From DATFVA01 sp963811905 (GTDB lineage Bacteria > Bacteroidota > Ignavibacteria > Ignavibacteriales > Ignavibacteriaceae), in the NCBI GenBank assembly GCA_963811905.1, contig CAWETK010000020.1:124001-188000 (forward strand): a stretch of DNA of 64,000 bases. Direction: 5' to 3'. Under the pieces are notes generated by a model. The model searched no databases, was not told the origin of the DNA, and worked only from the letters and a program-made list of their open reading frames with translations. Positions 53,791-63,900 of the stretch are shown here, piece after piece. Numbering within the stretch: the stretch's first letter is position 1; each line of letters starts with the position of its first letter. Made by a program: the position numbers and the translations under genes.

Positions 53791-53919
53791 ATGCAGATAC
53801 CGTCAATCAACTGACGGAATTGACGTAAATTCCGACGGTTCAGCAACCTTATTTAAGAAAGTACTCCAGAGAAGCGTAAAGTTGAATCAATTTCAAGGTA
53901 ACTTCATTATATTTACCAT

Positions 53920-54021
53920 GTAAACGAAGGAATAAAGAATGAGGAGATAGCACAAAGATTATTCATTTCCTCCCGTACCATTATCGCTCACAGATGCTCT
54001 AAAAAAAAATATAAATTATGA
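53920..54021 (+). pseudogene. LuxR-type HTH remnant
   Basis: The plus frame reads NEGIKNEEIAQRLFISSRTI and AHRCS to a TGA at 54019. This matches the GerE/LuxR DNA-binding helix-turn-helix (NxEIAxxLFISxRTVxxHR). Nothing of the effector or receiver domain is present upstream. The TGA overlaps the ATG of the following lipoprotein gene (ATGA). Confidence 0.6.
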
Positions 54022-54770
54022 GTCAGTCATATCTTAAATACTTATCTGAGGGCAAAAAAATATTTCTAAAATATTTAGCTATTATAGTATTAGTTAATTC
54101 ATTCCTCTGCTGCCAAACTAGCATTGTTGAAAAAGATAACACGATTAAAACTGGAGCCCTATACGGCAAAATTCAGTTAATAGCTCTTGGGCAAAAAATC
54201 ATACCGATTACTGCTGTTTATTTAGAGGGTTCTAATTCAAAAATAAGTGCAGATTCAGATGGCACATTTTTCATCCCTAACTTATTGCCAGGTATATACA
54301 ATCTTTATTTAAAAACTAATTCTACTTATGATACCCTAAAGAATATCATCTTTAATGGGATTGACATAGCTCAGGATTCAATTACTCTTTTGCTTGAAAA
54401 CATTGACTATCCAGATAAGGCTAAATACAAGCGGGAAGGAATCAAAATAAAAATTGTGAATATTCAAGACAGAGGAGAGATTGTTGGAAAAGTAGAAGAT
54501 AAAATGGATGGAGCCGCAATTAGAGGAGCCTTTATTAGCATTCCAGGCACCTCTTGGGGAACCGTATCCGATTCTTTGGGTGATTTTCGAATTCCTGATA
54601 TAATTTCAGGAGAATATAATCTCCGAATAAATAAAATTGGATATCATGTTACGAGAGTGAGTAATTTAGTTATTATTACTGATGAATCTGCCATTGCAAA
54701 TATTTTTCTTATCACTTCATTCATACCTGAAGAACCGCCGATCCAGAAATGGATTACTCAGTATAAATAA
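54018..54770 (+). CDS. Lipoprotein with carboxypeptidase-regulatory-like repeats
   Basis: A 250-residue exported protein. Its N-terminus has a long basic start, a hydrophobic stretch and lipobox NSFLCCQT near residue 31. Two CarboxypepD_reg-like beta domains follow: AVYLEGSNSKISADSDGTFF with LPGIYNLYL near 75-100, and AFISIPGTSWGTVSDSLGDF with ISGEYNLRI near 170-205. Such domains occur on surface-exposed proteins and TonB-linked transporters. AT-richer than its neighbours, next to the decay zone, so possibly acquired. Confidence 0.75.
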   Translation: MSQSYLKYLSEGKKIFLKYLAIIVLVNSFLCCQTSIVEKDNTIKTGALYGKIQLIALGQKIIPITAVYLEGSNSKISADSDGTFFIPNLLPGIYNLYLKTNSTYDTLKNIIFNGIDIAQDSITLLLENIDYPDKAKYKREGIKIKIVNIQDRGEIVGKVEDKMDGAAIRGAFISIPGTSWGTVSDSLGDFRIPDIISGEYNLRINKIGYHVTRVSNLVIITDESAIANIFLITSFIPEEPPIQKWITQYK

Positions 54771-55086
54771 ATATTATTGGAGAATCCTGTTATTAGTGAT
54801 TTTAGTAGCTTCCAGTTGATCCTGCATCTTTAACCATTTTAATCCTTAAGTTCAAATATACTGTATTGATGATTATTTCAGTTACATCATTTCGAGCCAG
54901 AATGATTATCCGGTAATTTCACGAAGAAGCTAATAGATAGTATCGGATGATGATAATGCTTCTCATGTCTATTTAAGTTTTATTGATAATGCGAGTATTA
55001 TTGCAATTCAACAAGATGCAATGATAGTAATTACCAGGCGACAAATGTCATAATAGTAATAACTTCGGTATTAAGATTATCAAAAT
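54771..55086. other. Gene-free stretch with a short coding-like fragment
   Basis: No complete gene. A plus frame at 54937-55053 codes DDDNASHVYLSFIDNASIIA and IQQDAMIVITRRQMS to TAA, which looks like a protein C-terminus, but I cannot assign a family. The rest shows nothing identifiable. Confidence 0.25.
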
Positions 55087-55117
55087 AAATACCCTTGCAG
55101 AAGCTGCAAGGGTATTT
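55087..55117 (-). terminator. Strong intrinsic terminator of icd
   Basis: A perfect 14-bp stem, AAATACCCTTGCAG at 55087-55100 with CTGCAAGGGTATTT at 55104-55117, a 3-base loop, and T-rich sequence on both sides. It lies 27 bases past the icd stop on the minus strand. Confidence 0.85.
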
Positions 55118-55144
55118 TAATTTTAAGCGTTATGAAAGATTGAA

Positions 55145-57370
55145 TTACATCGTGTCAATTATCTTATTAAATGTTTCGCTGGGACGCATTGCCGCGAAAG
55201 CTTTCTGATCATCAGGCAGATAATATCCGCCTACATCAGCCGGGTTTCCCTGTACTGTGATGAAGTCCTTCACGATCTTCTCTTCGTTTGCTTTAAGTTC
55301 TTTGTAAATTTTAGTGAATCTTTCTTTCATTCCTGCATCTTTATCCTGTGCCGCAAGAGCCTCAGCCCAGTACATCGCCAGGTAAAACGAACTGCCCCGG
55401 TTATCTATTTCACATGCTTTTCTTGAAGGCATTCTTCCATTCTCAAGATATTTCCCAATTGCCGTATCGAGTGTTTCAGCTAAAATTTTTATCTTTGCAT
55501 TCCCTGTCTTATCGGCTGCCATCTCGAAGGAAGGGACAAGGGCACAGTATTCCCCGAGTGAATCCCATCTTAAGTGGTTTTCTTTTAGAAACTGCTGCAC
55601 ATGCTTTGGAGCCGAGCCGCCTGCACCGGTTTCAAATAACCCGCCGCCTTTTAACAATGGAACAATGGACAGCATTCTTGCGCTGGTTCCAAGTTCAAGG
55701 ATAGGGAACAGGTCGGTCAGGTAATCACGAAGTACGTTGCCGGTAACTGAAATTGTATCAAGACCGTTTCTGGTTCTCTCAAGAGTATACTTCATCGCGT
55801 CGTCTGGTTTGAGTATTTTAATTTCCAGTCCTTTCGTATCGTATTCAGGCAGGTACTTGTTGACCTTTGCAATTATTTCCCTGTCATGGCCTCTGTTCTC
55901 ATCCAGCCAGAATATAGCAGGAGTATTGGATGATCTTGCACGGTTCACGGCAAGTTTAATCCAGTCTCTTATAGGCTCATCCTTAGCCTGGCACATCCTG
56001 AAGATATCGCCTTTCTCAACCTGTTGTTCAAGCAGAACTTTACCTTCTGCATTTACAACACGTATACTGCCTTCACCCTGAGCTTCGAATGTTTTATCGT
56101 GCGAACCGTATTCTTCAGCTTTCTGAGCCATCAGACCTACGTTAGAAACTGCTCCCATCTTTGTAGGATCGAACTGTCCTTTTTGCTTGGCATCTTCGAT
56201 GATTGTGCCGTAAATGGTTGCATAGCAGCGGTCGGGTATCATTGCAATGCAATCCTCAAGCTCGTCTTTAGCGTTCCACATTTTTCCGCCGTCGCGGACA
56301 ATGTTAGGCATTGAAGCATCAACAATAATGTCATTCGGAACGTGAAGATTTGTCTTGCCCATCCTGGAATCAACCATCGCAAGCTTCGGACGGGATTCAT
56401 AAACTTTATTTATATCGGCTTCGATTTCCTTCCTTTTATCCTCAGGCAGCTTCTTTAACTTCTCAAGGATGTCCATCAGCCCGTAATTAGGATTGGCTCC
56501 GATTTCCTTCAGTGTGTCTGCATGCTTTTCAAGTGCATCCTTATAGTAAACAGAAACAGCATGCCCGAACATTATCGGGTCGGAGATCTTCATCATTGTT
56601 GCTTTGAGATGCAGCGATAGAAGTACGTTTTCTTTTTTGGCTGCTTCTATCTGTTCAGCATAAAATCTTCTGAGTTCTCTTACATTCATTACAGTTGCAT
56701 CAATTACTTCACCGTTTTTCAGCTTGAGATTTTCTTTAAGAACAGTTGTTTTACCATCCTTACCTGCATATTCTATTTTAACAACATCTTCTTTATCCAG
56801 CGTAACTGATCTCTCGGAACCATAAAAATCTTTCTGGTCCATATGAGCCACGCGGCATTTTGATCCCGACGCAGGCCATGGCTTCATCATTTTATGAGGA
56901 TGCTTCTTAGCAAACTTCTTAACTGAAGCTGCTGCACGCCTGTCTGAGTTCCCTTCACGAAGAACCGGGTTCACTGCAGATCCAAGTACTTTAGAGAACC
57001 TTTCCTTTAATTTCTTTTCCTCTTCATTTTTAGGTTCATCAGGGTAATCGGGAATGTCATAACCTTTATCCTGAAGTTCCTTTATTGCAGCATGAAGCTG
57101 CGGTATTGAAGCACTGATGTTCGGCAGCTTAATAATATTGGCATCGGGCTCTTGCGTAAGTCCGCCCAGTTCTGTTAAATAATCAGGTAATTTTTGTTCT
57201 TTGGTAAGTTTATCAGGGAAGTTTGCAATTATTCTTCCAGCAAGGGAGATATCTTTTACTTCGATTTCAATTCCTGATCCTTTGGTGAAGGATTTTACGA
57301 TTGGCAGTAAACTATACGATGCTAATGCCGGGGCCTCATCAATTTTGGTCCATGTGATTTTTGTGTCCAT
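55145..57370 (-). CDS. icd: Isocitrate dehydrogenase, monomeric NADP type
   Basis: A 741-residue enzyme converting isocitrate to 2-oxoglutarate with NADP. The size and conserved segments identify the monomeric class: KITWTKIDEAPALASYSLLP at the start, EGNSDRRAAASVKKFAKKHPH near 138-158, MVDSRMGKTNLHVPNDIIVDASMP near 332-355 (cut here for brevity), and GTSARMLSIVPLL near 580. Supplies 2-oxoglutarate, the substrate or product of the glutamate dehydrogenases at the left end. Single gene with a strong terminator. Confidence 0.96.
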   Translation of the reverse strand: MDTKITWTKIDEAPALASYSLLPIVKSFTKGSGIEIEVKDISLAGRIIANFPDKLTKEQKLPDYLTELGGLTQEPDANIIKLPNISASIPQLHAAIKELQDKGYDIPDYPDEPKNEEEKKLKERFSKVLGSAVNPVLREGNSDRRAAASVKKFAKKHPHKMMKPWPASGSKCRVAHMDQKDFYGSERSVTLDKEDVVKIEYAGKDGKTTVLKENLKLKNGEVIDATVMNVRELRRFYAEQIEAAKKENVLLSLHLKATMMKISDPIMFGHAVSVYYKDALEKHADTLKEIGANPNYGLMDILEKLKKLPEDKRKEIEADINKVYESRPKLAMVDSRMGKTNLHVPNDIIVDASMPNIVRDGGKMWNAKDELEDCIAMIPDRCYATIYGTIIEDAKQKGQFDPTKMGAVSNVGLMAQKAEEYGSHDKTFEAQGEGSIRVVNAEGKVLLEQQVEKGDIFRMCQAKDEPIRDWIKLAVNRARSSNTPAIFWLDENRGHDREIIAKVNKYLPEYDTKGLEIKILKPDDAMKYTLERTRNGLDTISVTGNVLRDYLTDLFPILELGTSARMLSIVPLLKGGGLFETGAGGSAPKHVQQFLKENHLRWDSLGEYCALVPSFEMAADKTGNAKIKILAETLDTAIGKYLENGRMPSRKACEIDNRGSSFYLAMYWAEALAAQDKDAGMKERFTKIYKELKANEEKIVKDFITVQGNPADVGGYYLPDDQKAFAAMRPSETFNKIIDTM

Positions 57371-57502
57371 TAAATTTTCCCGCTTAATTGTTTGATAAGA
57401 GAGTACATATTTTTAAAGTAAAGATTTAAAATACTGAATCTTTGATTATTATTAAAGATTGTTATTTATGGATATAACTGAAACTGATGAAGTGATCAGG
57501 TA

Positions 57503-58267
57503 TTATTCTTCAATCTTTACCAATCTTAATTTTTTATGAGATAAAAAGATTAATAAAGTCATCAGAAGAATTGAAACAAGCGATGCGGGGAGTGTCCCGA
57601 GGTCGAAGCCGCCTTTTGATACCGGTTTTGTGAGGAAATCACCGAAAGTAGCACCGAACGGGCGCGTAAACACAAAGGCTATCCAGAACAGCACGATCTC
57701 ATTTATCCTGGTAAGATAATGCAGGGTTATTACAATCAGAATTATTCCGGCTGTAACCATAGCTCCCTCAAGATAGCTCATACCAAGGTTATCGCTGAGG
57801 AAATCACCGAATGCTGTCCCCAGGCTGTTGGAAAATAATATGGCAATCCAGTAGTAGAATTCTTTATTTCTTTCAAATATCGGGTAGACATTCAGATTCC
57901 CGAATCTCCTGTTCCAGAGCAGTAATGTCGTTATAAGAAGCAGGAACAAAATCAAACTGCCCCAGGCGTACCCGAGGTGGAGACTTCTGTCCATAAAATC
58001 AGAGATCTCGGTACCCAGGGTTGTTGTTCCTATTATTACCATCCAGTAGAAAACAGGTATGTATTCCTTTGCAGTCAGCTGTATGGATAGAACGATGATG
58101 AAAAAAATCAGGGTAACACCTATCCCGGTAAGGTATCCCAGGTTCATCGTCATAGAGAGGAAATCTCCCAGCGTTTCACCAAGTGTCGTTGCTATGACCT
58201 TCATCAGCCAGAACAGTAAGGTTATTTCAGCAACCTTATTAACTTTTAACAATTTCTTTTCGATCAT
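57503..58267 (-). CDS. COG4705-type membrane protein with fourfold internal repeat
   Basis: A 254-residue protein with about eight transmembrane helices. A motif recurs four times: TTLGETLGDFLS (about 27), TTLGTEISDFMD (about 82), NSLGTAFGDFLS (about 147) and RPFGATFGDFLT (about 207), each followed by a glycine-rich helix. The Asp residues in the helices could line a transport path. Function unknown in the family. Monocistronic, in the same direction as the DUF481 gene upstream. Confidence 0.8.
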   Translation of the reverse strand: MIEKKLLKVNKVAEITLLFWLMKVIATTLGETLGDFLSMTMNLGYLTGIGVTLIFFIIVLSIQLTAKEYIPVFYWMVIIGTTTLGTEISDFMDRSLHLGYAWGSLILFLLLITTLLLWNRRFGNLNVYPIFERNKEFYYWIAILFSNSLGTAFGDFLSDNLGMSYLEGAMVTAGIILIVITLHYLTRINEIVLFWIAFVFTRPFGATFGDFLTKPVSKGGFDLGTLPASLVSILLMTLLIFLSHKKLRLVKIEE

Positions 58268-58358
58268 CTATCACTAAATCTCTCCGTGTTTTTCTTCGTA
58301 AATGTAATTTAATATTACCGGAACCGTAATGCTAAAGAGCAGCAGGTCAGTAATCCAT

Positions 58359-59120
58359 CTAAAACTTGAAAGATAAACCGAACTTAGTAATGGTGTCAAG
58401 TTTCTTAATTGTATCCGGGGGCCGTGAGTCATACCGCAGACTGACGCCGAATGTTATGTCCAGCAGTTCACTGAGCTCAGAGACAAATGAATTATCCGAG
58501 ATGGCTTTATAATCGCTCCATTCAGTAATCTTCGGCTGAAAATATGTTACGGATATGAAATTAAAACCATCCTTCAACAGAACATTGAAGGTTGCATAAC
58601 TGCTGAGTCTGTTTGCATCCGTAATCCGGCCGTGAGAAGAATTTGCAGGAAGATCATATTCTTCATGTTCGAACATGTATGCAAGTCCGTACCTTATTTT
58701 AATACTCTCTTCTGAAAGCAGCTTGAGCCGTATTCCTGTTCCGGCCAGCTCCCTGGATAGCAGCAGCCGCTTTTTATTATAATCGAACTGCAGGAAAAAT
58801 TCCAGTTGCAGAAAATCATTGAGCGACTGAACGTGTCTCAGGTGAGCAAGAGCCTGGTTGGAAAATGCTTCTTTATTCTGCCATCCGTAACCCGCACTTC
58901 CAACGAAAAATGTGTAGCTTTGACCCCAATTATAGTTTAGCCTGGTATCTCCATTGATGATCTGGAAATCAGTATTGCCGGTCATCGCAGTTGCGCTGAT
59001 ATCCACATTTCCCGAGAATCCGGTCGAATCATTGTCGGCTCTGAATTTTTCTGTGTTAACCTGGGAGTAAGCAGTAAAGCTGATTAGCGTAAGCTGGATA
59101 AGAATTATTATTGTCTTCAT
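58359..59120 (-). CDS. DUF481 outer-membrane protein
   Basis: A 253-residue exported protein with signal peptide MKTIIILIQLTLISFTAYSQ. The DUF481 features are clear: GFSGNVDISATAMTGNTDFQ near 34-53 and repeated amphipathic strands (YGLAYMFEHEEYDL; ISVTYFQP), ending LSLRYDSRPPDTIKKLDTIT-like and FGLSFKF. It would form an outer-membrane barrel. First gene before COG4705, spaced 91 bases. Confidence 0.85.
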   Translation of the reverse strand: MKTIIILIQLTLISFTAYSQVNTEKFRADNDSTGFSGNVDISATAMTGNTDFQIINGDTRLNYNWGQSYTFFVGSAGYGWQNKEAFSNQALAHLRHVQSLNDFLQLEFFLQFDYNKKRLLLSRELAGTGIRLKLLSEESIKIRYGLAYMFEHEEYDLPANSSHGRITDANRLSSYATFNVLLKDGFNFISVTYFQPKITEWSDYKAISDNSFVSELSELLDITFGVSLRYDSRPPDTIKKLDTITKFGLSFKF

Positions 59121-59288
59121 CTTTAATTTTTTTGTTAGAGGAAATTCTAATCTAAAAATTACGGGACATTTTCCAAAGAACTGCGCTTCCCCGAAAACTT
59201 TTTCGTTGCCTTTTCAGATGACATTTCGTAGGTTCCCAATAATAATCCCTTTTCCGAAGAGCAATAATAATTATATACAGAGGTTCAA

Positions 59289-59732
59289 ATGAATACAAAG
59301 AGATTTGTTTCTGCCTTCATAGTTGTATTTGTGCTGTTCGAAATAACCAATTACATTGTTCATGGCGTTATACTTGCATCTACTTATCAAAGCGAGGGTG
59401 TCAGAGCGGTATTCAGACCGGAATCCGATATGATATCGAATATGTGGATCATATGGCTTACTGACATTATCTGGAGTTTCTTCTTCGTCTTTTTCTTTGT
59501 GAAAGGTTATGAGAATAAGGGAGTGATAGAAGGATTAAGATATGGTTTTTATATGGGCATATTCTTCTCGTTTGTTGTTGCTTACCAGGGTTATGCAATT
59601 CATCCTATCCCGTATTCACTTGCGTTTCAATGGTTCATTTATGGATTGATCCAATCCCTTATCCTGGGATATACAGCTTCTCTCATTTACAAAAAAGCAG
59701 AAGTTACAGCGTCGGTACCATCGGCAGCATAA
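59289..59732 (+). CDS. Four-helix membrane protein, unknown
   Basis: A 147-residue protein with four transmembrane segments (about 6-30, 52-72, 84-103, 114-136). It contains FEITNYIVHGVILASTYQ near 17-34, a pattern common to a family of small uncharacterised membrane proteins. The start has AGAGG upstream. Divergent from the DUF481 gene. Function unknown. Confidence 0.75.
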   Translation: MNTKRFVSAFIVVFVLFEITNYIVHGVILASTYQSEGVRAVFRPESDMISNMWIIWLTDIIWSFFFVFFFVKGYENKGVIEGLRYGFYMGIFFSFVVAYQGYAIHPIPYSLAFQWFIYGLIQSLILGYTASLIYKKAEVTASVPSAA

Positions 59733-59934
59733 AAATTTATTTATTAAATAGGGTGGAGTGCCCGGCAGTGTAAATGGAAAGTTATACTCCGTTTTAGAAT
59801 ATTAAATAATAAATTCCTTTTACCTTTGCTCAGTTATATGAGTTTGAAATTGGGAAGATTTTAAAGCAAAGAAACTAGGATTGATTCGAACATTTTCATT
59901 TGAAGCTGACAGAATTATAATCAAATTGAGACAC

Positions 59935-60085
59935 TGACATTTTGTCATATGTAATTTTTTTCAACAGCTGAAAATTGCGTTTTTTAGCTGTTTTTGCACT
60001 GTCTCATTATGAGTTCAAATACGGCACTAATACGGCATAACTACGGTACTAAACCGGCATAACTACTGTGACTGACATTTTGTCA
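59935..60085. repeat. Two identical palindromes flanking an 11-bp-phased array
   Basis: TGACATTTTGTCA occurs at 59935-59947 and 60073-60085; the shared block ACTGACATTTTGTCA is 15 bases and the spacing 138. Between them, four exact 11-base units run from 60020 to 60063 (TACGGCACTAA, TACGGCATAAC, TACGGTACTAA, ACCGGCATAAC), best described as a 22-bp pair. The region 59733-60134 lies between convergent genes, so it is not in front of either gene. Confidence 0.8.
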
Positions 60086-60134
60086 AACCTGTTGAATATA
60101 TAAACATAAAATTAGTGTCATATAATTCTGAGAT

Positions 60135-60608
60135 TTACCAGCTGCTGAACGGACTTTTAACAAGATTTGCATTTTTATACCGTGAATCTTCGGTTACATC
60201 TTTGCCGATCCACTCAGGTTTTTCAAATTTCTGATCCAAAGAATCGAGTTCAATTTCTGCAAGGATCAATCCGAGATTTTCACCAAAAAATTCGTCTATT
60301 TCCCAGGTATTCCCTTTGTAATTTATTTTATATCTCATCTTTTCAATGTAGGGTTTCAAGCATAGATGGTCTATTAAATATGCTGCTTCATCGCCGGGAA
60401 TATCATATTCAAATTCGTCGCCGGCACCGTTTTCTTTCTGTCCTTTTATAGTGAGTTTACCTTCCTCGCCTTCAAGTCTGACCCTTACTGTCCTTCCCGG
60501 CTCTATACTGAGATAACCCTGCCGGAAAAGAATGCCCTGGGCGCTGCCTTTCCATACATCTGATTCCACTAAATATTTCTTCTCAATTTCTACGTTTTGT
60601 TTGGCCAT
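60135..60608 (-). CDS. CYTH domain triphosphatase-like protein
   Basis: A 157-residue CYTH protein. The signature EIEKKYLV is near 8-15, with basic and acidic strand residues R (VRVRLEGEEGKLTIKGQ) and E lining the tunnel, and WEIDEFFGENLGLILAEIEL near 107-126. Members hydrolyse inorganic triphosphate or thiamine triphosphate; adenylate cyclase activity is seen in only some. Solo gene, convergent with the membrane protein at 59289. Confidence 0.9.
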   Translation of the reverse strand: MAKQNVEIEKKYLVESDVWKGSAQGILFRQGYLSIEPGRTVRVRLEGEEGKLTIKGQKENGAGDEFEYDIPGDEAAYLIDHLCLKPYIEKMRYKINYKGNTWEIDEFFGENLGLILAEIELDSLDQKFEKPEWIGKDVTEDSRYKNANLVKSPFSSW

Positions 60609-60808
60609 AAATTCCTTTGTTTTACATTCAAATTTAACTGTTTTGAGTTAAAGATTTTATTGGCAGGCTCACGAAACTATCTGAGTTCATTATAAGTTTG
60701 AGTTTCAGAATTAAATTAAAAAACTAACATGGTATAAAACCTCTTTTATCAAAGAGATTTATGTAAATGGAAGAGACTGTTTTTCATAAAAATATCGATC
60801 AAATATTA

Positions 60809-60822
60809 TCTCATATGTGAGA
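60809..60822. promoter_or_regulatory. Possible operator upstream of nifJ
   Basis: TCTCATATGTGAGA has perfect 5-bp arms (TCTCA/TGAGA) around TATG. It is in the 366-base gap (60609-60974) before nifJ. Apart from this I see no promoter or hairpin I can defend there. Confidence 0.3.
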
Positions 60823-60974
60823 ATTTAGAAGAATTACGCACAATCCATTTTTCAATACTGGTAATGAGTTCAGCTAATTCTTTTCATTTTGAACTAAAAT
60901 TGCTGGTATAAAAATTGGCTCCGTATGTATTCAACATTTATGCGAATTTCTCAAAAAAATTAATGGTAAGGAAT

Positions 60975-63900
60975 ATGGAACGGAAAAAAGTAACAATTGA
61001 TGGAAACGAAGCGGCTGCATACGTTGCCTATCATACAAATGAAGTTATAGCAATATACCCGATAACCCCTTCTTCAAATATGGGAGAGTGGTGTGATGCC
61101 TGGTCAGCAGTAGGAAAAAAGAATATATGGGGGATAGTTCCCTCAGTTAGTGAATTACAAAGCGAGGGCGGTGCGTCAGGAAGTGTACACGGTGCTTTAC
61201 AGACAGGAGCTCTTACCACAACATTTACAGCAAGCCAGGGACTCCTTTTGATGATCCCTAATATGTTTAAAATAGCTGGCGAATTAACCTCTGCTGTATT
61301 CCACGTCTCTGCAAGATCAGTTGCAGCGCAGGCTTTATCAATTTTCGGTGATCATAGTGATGTTATGGCCGCCCGTTCCACAGGATTCGCCTTGCTGTCA
61401 TCAAATTCAGTTCAGGAAGTAATGGATTTTGCTCTTATTGCTCAGGCTGCAACTCTTGAAGCAAGAGTGCCGTTCGTTCACTTCTTTGATGGATTCAGAA
61501 CTTCGCACGAAGTTATGAAAGTTGAACAGCTTTCTCCTGAAGATATGCAGGCAATGATAAATGAAGACCTTGTAATAGCCCATAGGAAAAGAGGATTATC
61601 TTCTGATCACCCTGTCCTCCGCGGAACCGCTCAGAATCCCGATGTATTTTTCCAGGCGAGAGAGACGGTAAACCCGTTTTATGATGCGTGCCCCGGAATA
61701 GTTCAGAAACAAATGGATAAATTTGCGAAACTGACCGGAAGAGCTTATCACCTGTTCGATTACGTTGGAGCTCCTGATGCTGAAAGAATTATCGTGATGA
61801 TGGGTTCAGGCGCAGAAGCAGCGGATGAAACAGTAAGATACCTTCAGTCGAAAGAAGAGAAAGTGGGACTCATCAAAGTAAGGTTGTATCGTCCGTTCTC
61901 TATCGACCATTTTATAAATGCTCTCCCTGCCACAACAAAATCAATAGCAATTCTTGACAGGACTAAAGAACCCGGAGCACCAGGCGAACCACTTTACCTT
62001 GATATAGTAAATTCAATCTCAGAAAAATATAATGAAGGCAGCCTTCCGTTCGGTTATCCGAAAATTATCGGCGGACGCTATGGCCTCTCATCTAAAGAAT
62101 TTACCCCGGGAATGGTTAAATCTGTTTTCGATCAGTTGAAAGAGACTAAAAAGAAGAATCACTTCACCGTTGGAATTATTGATGATGTAACCAATACAAG
62201 TCTTGATGTGGATCCTATCTTCGGTGTTGAAGCTGATGAAACCTTCAAAGGAAAGTTTTATGGTCTTGGAGCCGACGGAACAGTTGGTGCTAATAAAAAC
62301 TCGATCAAGATCATTGGTGAAGGTACAGATTATTTTGCTCAGGGCTATTTTGTATATGATTCAAAAAAATCCGGATCAGGAACAGTATCCCATCTCCGTT
62401 TCGGACCTAAAGAAATAAAGTCAACTTACCTTATTCATAAAGCTAACTTTATAGCCTGTCATCAGCAGGTATTCCTGGAAAAAATGGATATGCTGGCTGA
62501 TGCTGTTGAGGGTGCTACTTTCCTGCTTAATACCAAGGTTCCGAAAGAACAGGTATGGGATTCGCTTCCTGAGAAGGTCCAGAAGGATCTTATTAAAAAG
62601 AAGATGAAGCTCTATGCCATCGATGCTTATAAAGTTGGTAATGAAACAGGGATGGGTGTAAGAATAAATACTATTATGCAGACCTGCTTCTTTGCCATTT
62701 CGAATATCTTCCCTAAAGAAGAAGCAATTGCAATGATCAAGAAATCGATTAAGAAAACTTACGGTTCAAAGGGCGACAAGATTGTTGAGATGAACTTTAA
62801 TGCAGTTGATCAGACTCTTTCAAACCTCTTTGAGGTTGAAATACCTGATAAAGTTACAAGTAAAGTTCAGCTTCAGCCTGCAGTAGCGGGAAATGTACCT
62901 GAGTTTGTCAGGGAGGTTACTGCTGAGATAATAGCAGGCAATGGCGACTTAATACCTGTAAGCAAGCTCCCCAATGATGGAACCTACCCCACAGCTACAG
63001 CACAATATGAAAAGAGAAATATCGCACTTGAAGTACCTGTGTGGGATGATGAAATATGTATACAATGCAATAAATGTGTGATCGTTTGTCCCCATGCAAC
63101 AATCCGTTCCAAAGTATTCGAAGAAAAATATCTGAAGGATGCCCCTGCAGACTTTAAAGCAGTTAAGTTCAGGGCAAAAGATTATGGTGAGGGAATGTAC
63201 TACTCTCTGCAGGTAGCTGTTGAAGACTGTACAGGATGCTCGCTCTGCGTTGATGTATGTCCTGTCAAGAATAAAAAAGAAGTGAAGCTGAAAGCAATAA
63301 ATATGAACGAACAGCTTCCATTAAGAGAAACAGAAAGAGCAAACTGGGATTTCTTCCTTACACTCCCTGAACTTGACAGAACAAAAATAAATGTAAGCAA
63401 GGTTAAAGATTCACAGTTCCTGCAGCCGCTTTTTGAGTTCTCCGGTGCCTGCTCGGGATGCGGTGAAACTCCATATGTAAAATTAGTAAGTCAGTTGTTC
63501 GGTGATCGTGCAGTTGTGGCAAATGCTACGGGATGTTCCTCGATATACGGCGGAAACCTGCCTACTACTCCATGGGCTGTTGATAAAGAAGGAAGAGGAC
63601 CTGCATGGTCAAATTCACTCTTTGAGGATAACGCTGAGTTCGGATTCGGTTTCAGACTGGCGATCGATAAACATAATAATCAGGCAAAGATGCTTCTGCA
63701 GAAACATATCGCAGAATTAGGTGAAGAACTGGTCAATGCGCTGCTTAATGCTGATCAGAAAGATGAAGCAGGAATATATGAACAGCGCGAAAGAGTAACT
63801 GCTCTGAAAGAAAAACTGAAATCAAAGCTGAATAACGGACTGGATTCCGAAGCAAGAAGAGACCTGGTTCATCTTGAAAGTCTTGCCGATTACCTTGTTA

